Notes: generated by a model from the letters alone, not told the origin. 64,000 bases of DNA from Simmondsia chinensis (GCA_018398585.1 JAGTTD010000001.1:17377750-17441749), one strand, 5' to 3'. Shown: positions 20,743 to 31,944, counted from the first letter of the stretch. Numbers and translations: made by a program.

Positions 20743-21025
20743 GGTGTATCAAACAAAGCAAGCAAGAAGATTCAAGCAAGAACAAGATTGTGACAAACTT
20801 TCAACAACCCCAAATCTTCAAACAAACAAAACAAACCATGCTCTCCACTACCCACCCCAACAATGTCAGCCAAGATGAAGAATCAAGCAAGCAAATGAAG
20901 AAGCAACTTGATTAATTCATCATGAACACCAAAACGTAAGCCCCTGTTTTATAGCAAAAATAGGGCCCGAGCATGCCGTGACAAAACTAATCCGAAAGCC
21001 ACTCAAACAGCCATGCCAATAACAA
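20743..21025 (-). other. LINE1 5' untranslated region, proximal part
   Basis: This precedes ORF1 on the minus strand. It resembles LINE2 43928-44090 (aagcaacttgattaattcatcat and the gcaagaagattc string) but carries about 90 bp not seen there (20930-21020). It is continued at 31950. Confidence 0.6.
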
Positions 21026-21030
21026 GTAAG
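21026..21030. repeat. Target-site duplication, left, of element A (gtaag)
   Basis: Five bases gtaag before the left LTR are repeated at 31945-31949 after the right LTR. They join the two halves of LINE1. Confidence 0.9.
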
Positions 21031-21423
21031 TGTTACAAATTGAAGAATTTTAATTGCAATTTCTTGTTGTAGTGGCTGGTTTGTGTCTTAATATTGAGTT
21101 GTATGCTTTTAAATGTTTGTTGTGTCAGTTTTAGGCGCCAAAAGATGTTAGTGGTCAAACTTGGAGGCGTGCTGTTGTTTTGGCGGGAATAGCAGTTAGG
21201 TGGGTTTAGTTCGGTTTTATCTTGGTGCAACGTATCCCAAAATGTATACTTAGGGACCTAAGCATGTATTTCAAGTATTCAATGAATATAATCTGAATTT
21301 CCTTTCGGAATTTCTCTCTCTTTCTCATCTCTTTCTCTATTTCTCATTCCCTTTCACTTCTCTTCGCATCTTAACTCTTTCTTCTATAAGGTTAGACTTT
21401 CAATTCTTAATTGGAAGCTAAAA
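21031..21423 (+). repeat. Element A 5' LTR
   Basis: It runs from tgttacaaattgaag to ...ggaagctaaa, two bases before the PBS. The position equivalent to the TATA box of the 3' LTR reads tatacttag here. Confidence 0.9.
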
Positions 21424-21425
21424 AT

Positions 21426-21437
21426 TGGTATCAGAGC
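21426..21437 (+). promoter_or_regulatory. Element A primer-binding site
   Basis: tggtatcagagc, matching the 3' end of initiator-Met tRNA, lies two bases past the LTR. Confidence 0.9.
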
Positions 21438-21488
21438 TGGTTCAAGTGATCAATTGATTGATTGAGGCTAGCAAAATCAAAGAAAAAC

Positions 21489-22838
21489 ATGATTGAAGGC
21501 GTGAGAACCAGATCAGGAGCTGGAGGAGCAAATGTATCAGCTACGGTGACAGATTCTGGTGCTGATGCATCAACTGGTCACCACCGGGAGTTGAATGACA
21601 AGTTCGAACAGCTGAATGCTAAGTTTGATGAGCAAAATGAGAGGTTTGATCAGTAGGATGCGAAGTTTGACAGCATTCAGCAAATGTTGAAGTTGATTTT
21701 AGATAAAGATGCGAATAAGGAGGAACGATTGCAACAAATTGAAGAGAAAATTGTAAAATTGCAAGATCAGGTTACTAACAAGGAGAATCAACTGTTAATG
21801 CAATCTTGAAGCTGTAAGTCAGATCTTTCATCAGATGGAGACCGATCAGCAGCAAGACAATGTTGACGGGCCTGAAAGTTTTGTGAGGAACCGAGGCAAG
21901 TCTCCGATAATGCAGCCGGATGTAGGACCTTCAATTAACATCAGATCAGCTGAAAATCAATCTTTGCACCTGAAATTGATGTAGACAATCAGGATCGAGC
22001 CTGTGGACAAGCAAATTGCAGACCTGAAGCTTTAAACGCTCACCGCAGCATCAAGCCACAGAATTCAGTGTTGCAGCACAGAGTTGAATTTGATGAGCTC
22101 GATCATCTGGACAGACCTCCTGATCGACAGTACCAGCATAGATCAGTGAGTAATGAAACTATATCTGGTGGTAGGTGTGGTAATTACGGGCAGCCAAGAG
22201 TTGAAATTGATCCTTTTGATGGAAAGCTACCGGAATCATGGCTGAGAAGGTGTGACCGGTACTTCCTATATTATAACATACCTGATGATGAAAAGCTCCA
22301 GCTAGCTGCAGTGCATTTACCTGGTGACCATGAGGTTTGGTATTATAGTTTTTTGAAGAGTAAACCGAATCTTTCTTGGGGCCAATTCGTAGAAGAAATG
22401 TGTGAACGTTATAGAGAAGGTGAATCAATGGATGTTGTGGATAACTTAAACAAATTGTCTCAAACTTCAACCGTGAGAGAGTATATGATTAGATTTGAGA
22501 ACTTAGGAGCCAACTTGCTATCAATTTTGTCCATAGCTCCCGAGGATGCTGAATCTTATTATGTTTCATGCTTTGAAAGTGGATTGAAGCCTAGGATCAA
22601 GATTATGGTGAAAGCCATTGATCCTAAGACTTTGTTAAGTGCTTATAACAAGGAAAAATTAATTAAAGCTACTCAAGTCCAATCATGTGATAGGTTCAAG
22701 CCGCATGGCAGCAAGTTCAGACCTCAGCAACAGAAAAATTCCAGTGCTGGTTTTAAGCGTGCTGTTGACAGAAGTTCTGTGAGGCTTTGCTTTCGTTGTA
22801 ATCAACCATATCAGCCTGGTCATAGGTGCAAAACTTAA
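21489..22838 (+). pseudogene. Element A Gag (broken)
   Basis: A start MIEGVRTRSGAGG at 21489 leads into a heptad-like helix (FEQLNAKFDEQNERFDQ) that hits a stop at 21655. After drift, the frame from 22068 gives a well kept retrotransposon gag domain: QPRVEIDPFDGKLPESWLRR near 22192-22255, YFLYYNIPDDEKLQLAAVHL, and WGQFVEEMCERY near 22378-22415. It ends in a CCHC knuckle LCFRCNQPYQPGHRC near 22787-22831. Gag forms the particle that packages the element RNA. A stop ends the frame right after the knuckle. Confidence 0.85.
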
Positions 22839-22844
22839 GCATTA

Positions 22845-23376
22845 ATGTATGCAAAGGGGTCCCGTGTTGCTGCTGATTCAGACAGTGAAGCCTCAGATGC
22901 AGAGAAGGACAGTGCAGGCTGTCATTCGCGGGAAGAATCAAGTGATGATGAATTGGAGATATCCATGAAGGCTCTAACCGGTAGTGGAGCTCATAATACC
23001 ATCAAAATCAAAGGCAAGGCCGGAAAGCATTCCATTATTGTCCTTATTGACAGTGGAAGCACTCATAGTTTCGTTGATCCCAAGTTGATTAAGAAGGTCA
23101 AGCATGACATGACAAAAGCTCATCCCTTGGCGGTAATGGTGGCTGATGGAAATTCTGTAACCACTCAAACCAAGTGCATAGCATTCCCATGGTCTATGCA
23201 AAACCATCAATTCACTTCGATTTTCGAGTTTTGCCCTTGGGAGGTTGCGATATGGTGCTCGGGGTGGGTTGGATGAGAACCTTCAACCCGGTTGTGTTTG
23301 ATTTTGACAAAATGACCATGGCATTTGAGGTTCATGGCACCAAAGTATCTTTGCAAGGCATATCCGAGGAAGCTTA
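22845..23376 (+). pseudogene. Element A protease (frameshifted)
   Basis: The retropepsin motif IVLIDSGSTHSF is read at about 23036-23071 (D at 23049), with EISMKALTGSGAHNTI upstream. A frameshift near 23230 moves the C-terminal half (VLPLGGCDMVLGVGWMRTFNP) to another frame, ending at 23375. This enzyme cleaves the polyprotein. The catalytic residues are intact but the frame is not. Confidence 0.8.
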
Positions 23377-23383
23377 GCACAAG

Positions 23384-24090
23384 TTGATTGATGCTAAGCA
23401 TGAGCAAGGTGGAATTAAGAAGAAAGCGATCCAATGGATTTGTCATATGTTCATGATCAGTTCGGTAGAGCAGCAGCAGGATCCTCTACCTGATGTACAG
23501 GCCTTGGTAGATGAATTCGGGGACATTTTGAGGAGCCTAAGAGTCTTCCTCCACAAAGGAGTGTGGACCATGCTATTCCTTTGCGCGTGAATGCTGAACC
23601 ATTCAAAATAAGGCCATACCGATATGCACATGGCCAAAAGACCGAGATTGAGAGGCAAGTGGAGGAGCTTCTTCATTTGAGCTTCATTAGACAGAGCTAT
23701 AGTCCTGTTGCTTCACCCGTGATCCTCGTGAAAAAGAAGGACGGTTCGGCTAGAATGTGTATAGACTCCCGAAGGTTGAATGCTTTAACCGTGAAAGACA
23801 AGTTCCCTATTCCGGTCATAGGCGATTTGCTTGATGAGCTACATGGAGCATGCTTCTTTTCAAATATTGATTTGGGACAAGGATATCATCAAATCAGGGT
23901 TCTCGAGCCGGATATCTACAAGACAAATTTTCAAACTCATCACGGCCATTTCGAGTTTGTTGTTATGCCTTTCGGTTTAACAAATGCTCCGGCCACTTTC
24001 CAAGCAGCCATGAATGACGTTTTCAAGCCTTTTTTGAGGAAGTCAATTCTCATTTTCTTCGATGATATACTGATTTATAGCTCAACATAT
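23384..24090 (+). pseudogene. Element A reverse transcriptase, N-terminal part
   Basis: From about 23563 an open frame covers RT fingers and palm: [22 protein letters not shown] near 23695-23760, [23 protein letters not shown] near 23833-23905, [23 protein letters not shown] near 23957-24025 and FFDDILIY with both catalytic aspartates at 24061-24066. It is cut at ILIYSST by element B. RT resumes at 29287. Confidence 0.85.
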
Positions 24091-24355
24091 TGTTGGAAAT
24101 CAACTAGAAATTGAATGCTAACCATCGAATTGAAAGCAAGAGATAGAGTAAACAGAGGACTTGGATTATATTTTCATTGGATAATCACTTCTTAGATTTC
24201 CAAGTCTTCTTATAGATGTTTACAATGCTTTACTAAGGTTGTAACCAACCGGACACATCACCCATTTACATAACAAACTTTCCCGCCTAATGCAATACTA
24301 AGTATTATTCCCGCCAAAAGCATATTTAGCCTAATTCTATGTTCGGTTTATGACA
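24091..24355 (-). repeat. Element B 3' LTR
   Basis: Plus-strand edges tgttggaaatcaac and ...ggtttatgaca. The polypurine tract (ggggaggg on the minus strand) lies at 24356-24367, next to the gag-pol stop. Confidence 0.95.
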
Positions 24356-24367
24356 ATTCCCTCCCCT

Positions 24368-27300
24368 TCAATTCATTCTTGTCTCAAGAATAGCAGAAGG
24401 AAATTGAGATTTGATGAAGTTAGAATTCTCCCAAGTAGCCTGTGCAGTACTCAAGTTGGCCCATTTGATCAAAAGCTGTTATGTGGTGTTGCCTTGCTGC
24501 TGCACTGTTCTTTTTTCAAGAATGACCTCAGGTTCAAGGATCAATTGACTGTTACTTCCTGCTTGTAAGCTTGCTGTTGCTGCTCTTTGTGTACTTTCAG
24601 TGCTGTCAGCTTTGGAAGAGACCTGTTTCTTTAGTAAGGATATATGAAACTCAGGGTGAATCAAGCAGTCTCGGGGAAGCTCCAATTTGTATGCTACCTT
24701 GCCAATTCATTCTATGATTTTGTAAGGCCCATAGAACCTGGCAGATAACTTGATGTTCTTGCAGATTTCTACTGAACTTTGTCGATATGGCTGCAGTTTA
24801 AGATATACCATATCTCCCACATTGAAGCTCTTATCAGTTCTCTTCTTATCTGCGTAGAACTTCATCCTAGCTTGAGCCAACTGTAAATTATCTTTGAGCT
24901 GATGAATTAGTTGCATTCTCTGCTGAAGTAAGTCAATAACCCCTTGTACATGAGAGACCACCCCTTGATTGAAAAATGGAGAAGGAGGATCTTGACCATA
25001 GAGAGCCTTAAACGGTGTAGTTCCAAAGGAACTATGAGAATGAGTGTTATACCAATACTCAGCCAGAGAGAGCCATTTGTGCCATTGTTTGGGATGTGAG
25101 AATGTCATGCCACGCAGGTACTGATCTACACTTTGATTAACTCTCTCGGTTAGGCCATCCGTTTGTGGATGGTAAGAAGAACTTAAAGCCAAGGTGGTGC
25201 CCATTAGAAGGAACAGCTCATGCCAGAAGTTACTAGTGAATAACTTGTGTCTGTCTGACACAATTGTCTGAGGAAGGCCATGTAGTTTGTAGATGTTGTC
25301 TAAGAACAACCGAGCCAACTTTTCAGCAGTGATGGGGTGATGAAGAGCAATGAAGTGACCATATCGGGCAAAACGATCAATTACTACCCAAATGATCTCC
25401 TTCCCTTCAGATTTAGGTAGTCCCTCAATGAAATCCATGCTGATGTGGGTCCAAGAACCCTCGGGAATTGGAAGAGGTTGTAGCAAGCCTTTGTAAGGTG
25501 TGTGATCCACCTTGATCTGTTGGCAAGTTTGGCACTGGTCCACGAATTCTTGGACTTGCTTCTTCATCTTAGGCCAATAAAAATACTGCTTGAATCTCCA
25601 ATATGAACCTTTTCTGCCAGAGTGACCCCCCCAAGGAGAGTCATGAGATGCTGCTATGATATGTTCCCTCAGCTTGCTAGCATTACCCACATAGATCTTG
25701 CCGTTAACCCTTATGATGCCTCCATTGACAGAAATATTGGAATCAGGACTTGCTGGAGAGGAATTGATACTGTAAGGAACAATGCAAGCTTTAGCAAATT
25801 CATCATTTTCATAGGAATTGATCACTTCTGTCATCCAGAGAGGTACTACTTTAGTGATTGCAGCAAACCGAGCTTCATCTGCTGTTTCCTCTGATTCTGC
25901 TGCCTCATTGCGTCTAGAGAGAGCATCTGCTACCAAATTTTCAGCCCCTTTTCGGTACTCAATGGTGTATTCTAACCCCAGCATTCTCATTAACCCTTTT
26001 CTTTGGATCCTTGTGGTGATCCTTTGCTCGAGCAAGTATTTCAGACTTTGGTGATATGTTTTTATGACAAATTTGTGGCCTTCCAGATAATGGCGCCACT
26101 TTTGGATAGCCAAACGTATGGCCATATACTCCTTCTCATATATAGAGAGGCTTTGGTTCTTTTGTCCCAAAGCTTGGCTTAAGTAAGCCAATGGTCTTCC
26201 TCATTGCGAAAGAATAGCACCAATGCTTGAACTGCTAGCATCAGTTTCAAGAGTGAAGGGCTGGCTGAAGTCTGGCATAGCAAGGACTGTAGTCTTGGTC
26301 ATGATCTGTTTCAATGATTCAAATGCCTCCTGAGCTGAAGCATTCCAATGGAAGTTGTCCTTCTTGAGCAACTCTATTAATGGCTTGGCAATCAACCCAT
26401 ATCCCACTATGAATTTGCGGTAGTAGCCTGTTAAACCCAAAAATCCTCTTAATTCTTTAAGGGATTTGGGCTCTGGCCATTGCAACATAGCTTGCACTTT
26501 GCTTGGATAGGTGGCAACTCCTTCAAAGGATATTATATGTCCCAGGTATTCAACCTGAGTTTGAGCAAAGGCACATTTGGAGAGCTTAGTGAACAGCTTG
26601 TGAATTCTCATTGTTTGGAAGACATTCCTTAGATGCACCAAGTGTTGCTGCAATGTGGGGCTGTAGACCAATATGTCATTGAAAAAAACAAGGACAAACC
26701 TCCTCAAGTAAGCCTTGAACACCTCATTCATCAAAGCTTGAAATGTGGCTGGAGCGTTGGACAGTCCAAAGGGCATTACCACGAACTCATAATGACCTTG
26801 ATGTGTCCTAAAGTCCGTCTTGTGGATGTCGCCTTCTTGAACTCTTATCTGATAATACCCCTGTCATAGGTCCAGCTTAGAAAAATAGCAAGCACCATTG
26901 AGTTCATTAAGTAAATCGTCTATGACAGGTATTGGGAACTTGTCCTTGACTGTAAGAGAGTTCAATTGGCGGTAATCAATGCACATTCGTGATGTTCCAT
27001 CCTTCTTCTTCACCAAGATTACCGGTGATGCAAAGGGAGAGTGCCAATGCCTGATGAACTTGGTCTGAAGCAGTTCATCCACCTGTTGCTCAATCTCATT
27101 TTTTTGTGAATGTGGATATCTGTAGGGCCGTAGGCTGACTGGATGGGCTCCCTCCTTCAATGGAATAGCATGATCCAAGGACCTATGGGGAGGTAATTCA
27201 TCAGGTTGTCTGAAAATGTCCTCAAATTCTGTCAATAGATTCTGTAGAGGAGCTGAAATCTGTTGCAGCTCAAGTGCTGCATTTGGTGTGATTGAATAAA

Positions 27301-28942
27301 AATGACCAACCCAATTGTAATCTTCTTTCCTCAATGCCTTGTGTAGCTGCTTTCCACTCATGTATTGCAGCTGTCCTTGCTCACAAATGCCTTGCAATTT
27401 GATCTTAAGACCTTCCTTTTCAAAGGAAACTGCCAATTGTGAAAAATCAAAGAGGATTGGACTATAGGACTTCATCCAATCTACTCCTAGTACCATGTCA
27501 CAATCACCATACCTTAAGAGTCGGAAGTCATAGACAAACTTATGCCCCTGCATCTTTCAACTGAAGTTCTTACAATTTGTGTGAGTGAGGAGGGAATTAC
27601 CATCAGCAACGGTCACAGCAAGGGGAGTAGTCTTGCTGATCTCTTGTCCCACAGCTCTTACGACCTTAGGATCGACAAAGCTGTGTGTACTATTGCTATC
27701 AATGAGGATAAGCAATGTCTGTGGTCCTGCTACACCCTTGATTCGAATGGTGTTGTGTGAACCAGACCCAGTTAGAGCTTTCACTGATATTTCCACTGAA
27801 CTGTCCTCTTCTGCCTTGAATTCCTCCTCCTCCAGAGTTGGTTCTTGAAGAATTTCTTCATCAGCCTCCTCTTTATGGCTTTCTTCACCAGTAACTGTCA
27901 TTAAGTACTTTGGATCACACTTGTGACCAAAGAAGTACTTCTGATTGCACTTGTAGCATAATCTTTGAGGCCTCCTGTCCGCCAAGCTGTTATTCTTGTT
28001 GCTGGGTTGGGTAGCTCGACTGGATGAAGAGCCAAGGAAATTCCCTTTGCCTTTCGGAACATCCACATTTGATGATATCGAGCTTTCCACCTTCCTAGCC
28101 TTGGTAAAAGCCTGGGTTAAGGACTCTGGTTCGAAGGCCTTAACCAAGCTCATGATGCATGGCTTGAGTCCACTCACAAAGCTGGAAACATAAAATGACT
28201 CCGGAGCATCAGGATAAATGGAGAGCATTCTTGCTCTTAATTCCTCAAATCTCCCCATATAGTCTTTGACAGTGGTTAATTGGATCAATTTGTTGAAGTT
28301 ACCAACAACCTCACTAACATCTTCATCACCATATCGAGAACAAAGTTCATTTGAGAACATGGTCCAAGTGAGATTGGGTTTGTAGCGAATCAACCCATAA
28401 AACCAAGTCTTCATTTCTCCCTTCAATTTAACTGCCGCCAGCTCCACTTTTTCATGCTCTTCAATGCAATAGAATTTAAAATACCTCTCACATTTCCTCA
28501 ACCAAGATTGAGGCAAGGTTCCTTCAAATGGCTCCAGCTCTAGCCGAGGCTGTCTGTAAGAGGAACTTCTTGCATTTGAGGCACTGTCACCTGAATCTGA
28601 GGGCGGAGGAATGAAATCAAGGGACCTGACCAGCTGTCGAACGGGTTGTGGGTTAGTTGGAAAGAGATTCTCACTTCCCTGCTGCTGAGATTCACACGTT
28701 CTTTGCCAATCGGACAGCTGATTCAACCTTTGGCCCTAATTGTCCATTTCCTGATCAAGCAACTGAACATTTCGGAGCACATTTTGCATCATTTGCATCA
28801 CCTGATCTATCTGTAACCCTTGAGAACTACCTCCTTCAACTCCCGCAACAGTAGCATAGGTAGGAGCTGCAACACCAGGTACCGCATTGGGCGCGGTATT
28901 GGTGGCATCGTTAGCTGCCTTTGCTCGGGTGGGGGGAGGCAT
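24368..28942 (-). pseudogene. Element B Gag-Pol polyprotein with six in-frame stops
   Basis: One frame of 1525 codons runs from MPPPTRAKAANDATN at 28942 to the stop at 24368. In order it holds the gag domain (RLELEPFEGTLPQSWLRKCE near 28500-28555), the knuckle LCYKCNQKYFFGHKC (about 27920-27965) and a protease with DSNST at 27700 instead of DSGST. RT follows with FFNDILVY near 26670-26690 instead of FFDD, then RNase H with TYHQSLK instead of TDHQSLK, integrase with HHCC and DDE (MDFIEGLP, IVSDRHKLF, HPQTDGLTE) and a chromodomain-like end (LLIKWANLSTAQATWE). The stops are at 28736, 27557, 26864, 26201, 24707 and 24479. There are no frameshifts. The product would be inactive. Confidence 0.9.
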
Positions 28943-29002
28943 TGTTGATCTTCTCTTTCTGGCCAGAGTGGACTGGATGATCAGATGGATGCCTAGAACG
29001 AG

Positions 29003-29014
29003 GCTCTGATACCA
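29003..29014 (-). promoter_or_regulatory. Element B primer-binding site
   Basis: The minus strand reads TGGTATCAGAGC (plus strand gctctgatacca), initiator-Met tRNA type. Confidence 0.95.
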
Positions 29015-29016
29015 AT

Positions 29017-29281
29017 TGTTAGAAATCAACTAGAAATGGAATGCTAACCATTGAATTGAGAGCAAGAGATAGAGTAAACAAAGGAAATGGATTATATTTT
29101 CATTGGATAATCACTTCTTACATTTCCAAGTCTTCTTATAGATGTTTACAATGCTTTACTAAGGTTGTAACCAACCGGACACATCACCCATTTACATAAC
29201 AAACTTTCCCGCCTAATGCAATACTAAGTATTATTCCCGCCAAAAGCATATTTAGCCTAATTCTATGTTCGGTTTATGACA
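29017..29281 (-). repeat. Element B 5' LTR
   Basis: It starts tgttagaaatcaac two bases after the PBS complement and ends ..tttatgaca before catat. Confidence 0.95.
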
Positions 29282-29286
29282 CATAT

Positions 29287-30035
29287 GAAGCTCATCTCAC
29301 TCACCGCAAACAAGTGTTTGTTTTGATGCGACAACACAAGTTCTTTGCAAAGTTGTCCAAATGTTCGTTTGCTCAAAATAAGCTTGAGTATTTGGGTCAT
29401 GTCATCTCACATGAGGGAGTATCTACTAATCCTAATAAGATCTGTGCAATGCAAGATTGGCCAATTCCTATCACCTTGAAGCAATTGAGGGGTTTTTGGG
29501 ATTGACTGGGTATTATAGAAAATTTATTAAGGGTTATGGATCTATTGCCAAACGTTTAACGGAGCTCTTGAAGAAGGATGCTTTTGCGTGGAATGAGAGA
29601 GATCTCGAGCTGCATTTGAAGCTCTCAAAGCCGCAATGTGTGCTGCACCGGTGTTGGTAATGCCAAACTTCACCGAAAGCTTTATTTTTGAGACTGATGC
29701 AAGTGGTACTGGTATTGGGGCTGTTCTTTCTCAAGGTGGAAGGCCTATTGCTTACTTGAGTAAAGCTCTTAGTCCTAAGCATCAAGCCATGTCAACCTAT
29801 GAGAAAGAGTACCTAGCAATTCTCTTAGCCGTGGAGAAATGGAGGCATTACTTGGAGGGTCACAAGTTCATCATTCGAACGGATCACCAAAGCCTCAAGC
29901 ATCTCCTTGAACAAAAGCTCGTGACAAGAATTCAAAAGAAAGGTCTTATAAAGATGTTAGGCCTTGATTATGACATCGAGTATAGAAGTGGCAAAGAGAA
30001 CGTGGCTGTGGATGCACTGTGAAGGAAGTTTGAAG
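29287..30035 (+). pseudogene. Element A RT thumb and RNase H
   Basis: This continues the RT interrupted at 24090: FFAKLSKCSFAQNKLEYLGHVIS near 29341-29410, then [23 protein letters not shown] near 29490-29560 with a small shift near 29495. RNase H begins FIFETDASGTGIGAVLSQGGR near 29684-29745 and includes YEKEYLAIL and RTDHQSLKHLLEQ near 29878-29915. It ends near VDAL at 30020. The RNase H catalytic acidic residues (D in TDAS, E in YEKE, D in TDHQ) are present. Confidence 0.85.
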
Positions 30036-30067
30036 ATGCAGATCAGGGGACTTGTAATACGGTAACC

Positions 30068-30817
30068 TTGGATGTACCTTCATGGATGGAAGAGCTACAT
30101 AAGTCATTTATGGGTGATCCTTTTGCCCAAGAAAAATTTGCTGCTGCTATCCTTAAATCTGATGCAGAACATGCCGCTGCAGAGCTAGAAATCACCGTGC
30201 AGAGGGGGTTGATCAGAATTGATGGAAGATTGTACATTGGTTCTGCGACTGATTTGAGAAAACAGGTCATACAAGCTTCACACGATGCTGCTTGGGGAGG
30301 TCATGCTGGTGTAGAAGGCACATATCGAAGAGTTAAAGCATACTTTACATGGCCAAGCATGAAAAAAGAAGTAAGTGATTATGTGAAGACTTGTGAAGTT
30401 TGTCAACAAACGAAGTTGGGAGATCATCGTTACAAGGGTCTACTTCAACCACTTCCTATTCCGGATGGAGCATGGATTAATATTAGGTTGGACTTCATCG
30501 AGGGATTACCGAGATCTGAAGGCAAAGAGGTTATATGGGTACTGGTGGATCATTGCACTAAGTACAGCCATTTTATTGCTCTTGCTCGACCCGGTATAAC
30601 TTAAAAATTTTCAAGGATCTTCCTTGACAACATTTACAAATTACATGGATTGCCTCAATCCATTGTGTCAGATCGGGACAAGATTTTCACAAGCATATTT
30701 TGGAGGGAGTTGTTAAAGTTGATGGTTACCACACTGGCACTTAGTTCCTCTTACCATCCTCAAACGGATGGCCAAACCGAACGACTCAATTAATGTGTGG
30801 AGTAATACCTTCGGAAT
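30068..30817 (+). pseudogene. Element A integrase
   Basis: The HHCC zinc region reads HDAAWGGHAG...TCEVCQQTKLG near 30280-30420. The catalytic core has LDFIEGLPRSEGKE with its first D near 30489, a stop at 30601, then SIVSDRDKIFTS with its second D near 30670 and HPQTDGQTERL with E near 30778. A second stop follows directly (30790). The DDE triad is complete but split by stops. Integrase inserts the cDNA with a 5 bp stagger. Confidence 0.85.
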
Positions 30818-31545
30818 ATGGTTTTTTTAAGGCCCAAGGAGTGGAATCATTGGCTTTCTTTGGCTGAGTTTTGGTTCAACACTCACTTCCATACATCAAT
30901 TGGCACCTCACCCTTCCAAGCTTTGTATGGTTATCCTCCTCCTTCACCTATGATGCTGCAACAACTGGGAAATACTGATTCTACAGCAACTGATTTAGTG
31001 CAGCAGATGAGACAATTTATGCAAGTGCTTAAGGACAATCGCCAACAAGCTCGAGCTCAGATGAAGTATTATGCAGATAAGAAAAGGGTAGACAAAAGCT
31101 ATGACGTTGGTGACATGGTCTACCTTAAATTACAACCGTATAGACAGTCTTCCTTGGCTGTCAGGCGTAATGTCTAGCTAAGTGCCCCATTCTTTGGCCC
31201 GTACAAAATCTTGGAGAAAGTCGGCAACATTGCATGTAAGCTTGACTTACCTTCGCATTCATACATTCACCCCGTGTTTCATGTGTCCCTACTTAAAAAG
31301 CAGGTCAAGAAGGGTGCTGCAGCTGCTCGGGGTCCCCCTGTTGCAGAAATTAATGGCTTGCTGGTGTTGCAGCCGACTGATGTTAAGGCCCGGAGGTTGC
31401 TGCAGCATGATCACGGTGCTGTGCACGAGGTGTTGGTGACTTGGTGCAACTTGAACAAGAGCTTTATGACTTGGGAAAATATCAATTTCTTGAAGAGTCA
31501 ATTCCCAAATTTCACTTCTTGAGGACAAGAAGTTTCTCAAGAGGG
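30818..31545 (+). pseudogene. Element A integrase C-terminus and chromodomain-like tail
   Basis: KEWNHWLSLAEFWFNTHFH near 30837-30890, then QMKYYADKKRVDKSYDVGDMVYLKLQPYRQS near 31060-31148, belong to the gypsy integrase C-terminal domain. A stop and shift near 31177 follow. The frame 31211-31522 contains [13 protein letters not shown] and a tail VLVTWCNLNKSFMTWENINF...QFPNF typical of the chromodomain region of chromoviruses. A further frame change gives LEDKKF just before the PPT. Confidence 0.8.
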
Positions 31546-31551
31546 AGGGAA
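31535..31551 (+). promoter_or_regulatory. Element A polypurine tract
   Basis: agagggagggaa directly before tgttaca of the 3' LTR. This is the plus-strand priming site. Confidence 0.85.
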
Positions 31552-31944
31552 TGTTACAAATTGAAGAATTTTAATTGTAATTTCTGGTTATAGTGGCTGG
31601 TTCGTGTCTCAATATTGAGTTGTATGCTTTTAAATGTTTGTTGAGTCAGTTTTAGGAGCCAAAAGCTGTTAGTGGTCAAACTTGGAGGTGTGCTGCTGTT
31701 TTGGCGGGAATAGCTATTAGGTGGGTTTAGTTCGGTTTTATCTTGGTGCAATGTATCCCAAAATGTATAAATAGGGTCCTAAGCATGTATTTCAAGTATT
31801 CAATGAATTTAATCTGAATTTCCTTTTGGAATTTCTCTCTCTTTCTCATCTCTTTCTCTATTTCTCATCCCCTTTCACTTCTCTTCTCATCTTAACTCTT
31901 TCTTCTAAAAGGTTAGACTTTCAATTATTAATTGGAAGCTAATA
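31552..31944 (+). repeat. Element A 3' LTR
   Basis: Same length as the 5' LTR (393 bp). It keeps a TATA-like tataaatag at 31766-31774 followed by the CT-rich R/U5 region, which would be the promoter of a functional LTR. It ends ..ggaagctaata and is followed by gtaag. Confidence 0.9.

Larger units (their letters stand above)
15015..21030 (-). mobile_element. LINE1: L1-type non-LTR retrotransposon
   Basis: On the minus strand the element has a 5' region, ORF1 with a zinc knuckle, ORF2 with endonuclease, RT and a C-terminal zinc motif, and a 3' A tail (T11 at 15015-15025 on the plus strand). Its 5' region is cut by gypsy element A at 21030. The remainder (31945-32370) lies 11 kb away, recognised by similarity to the intact 5' region of LINE2. 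Both ORFs are broken. No TSD could be found for this copy. Confidence 0.85.
24091..29281 (-). mobile_element. Gypsy element B, nearly uninterrupted reading frame
   Basis: 265 bp LTRs (24091-24355 and 29017-29281) with about 8 differences by eye (3%) flank a single minus-strand gag-pol frame. TSD catat at 24086-24090 and 29282-29286. It inserted into element A's RT just after the FFDDILIY motif. Total length is 5191 bp. It is the least decayed complete element in the window, although its catalytic motifs are mutated. Confidence 0.95.
21031..31944 (+). mobile_element. Gypsy element A (chromodomain type), interrupted by element B
   Basis: 393 bp LTRs (21031-21423, 31552-31944) flank gag, protease, RT, RNase H, integrase and a chromodomain-like tail in the Ty3/gypsy order. 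The PBS is of initiator-Met type. The LTR pair differs at about 23 of 393 positions by eye (about 6%). TSD gtaag. The short LTRs and the tail motif W..L....TWE...QFP.F..LEDK suggest a Reina-like chromovirus, which is an inference. Element B sits in RT. Without B the element is about 5.7 kb. Confidence 0.9.

Noticed and set aside
21426..21437. tRNA gene fragment at the PBS strings
   Set aside because: Only about 12 bases match the tRNA 3' end and each lies two bases from an LTR. They are primer-binding sites.
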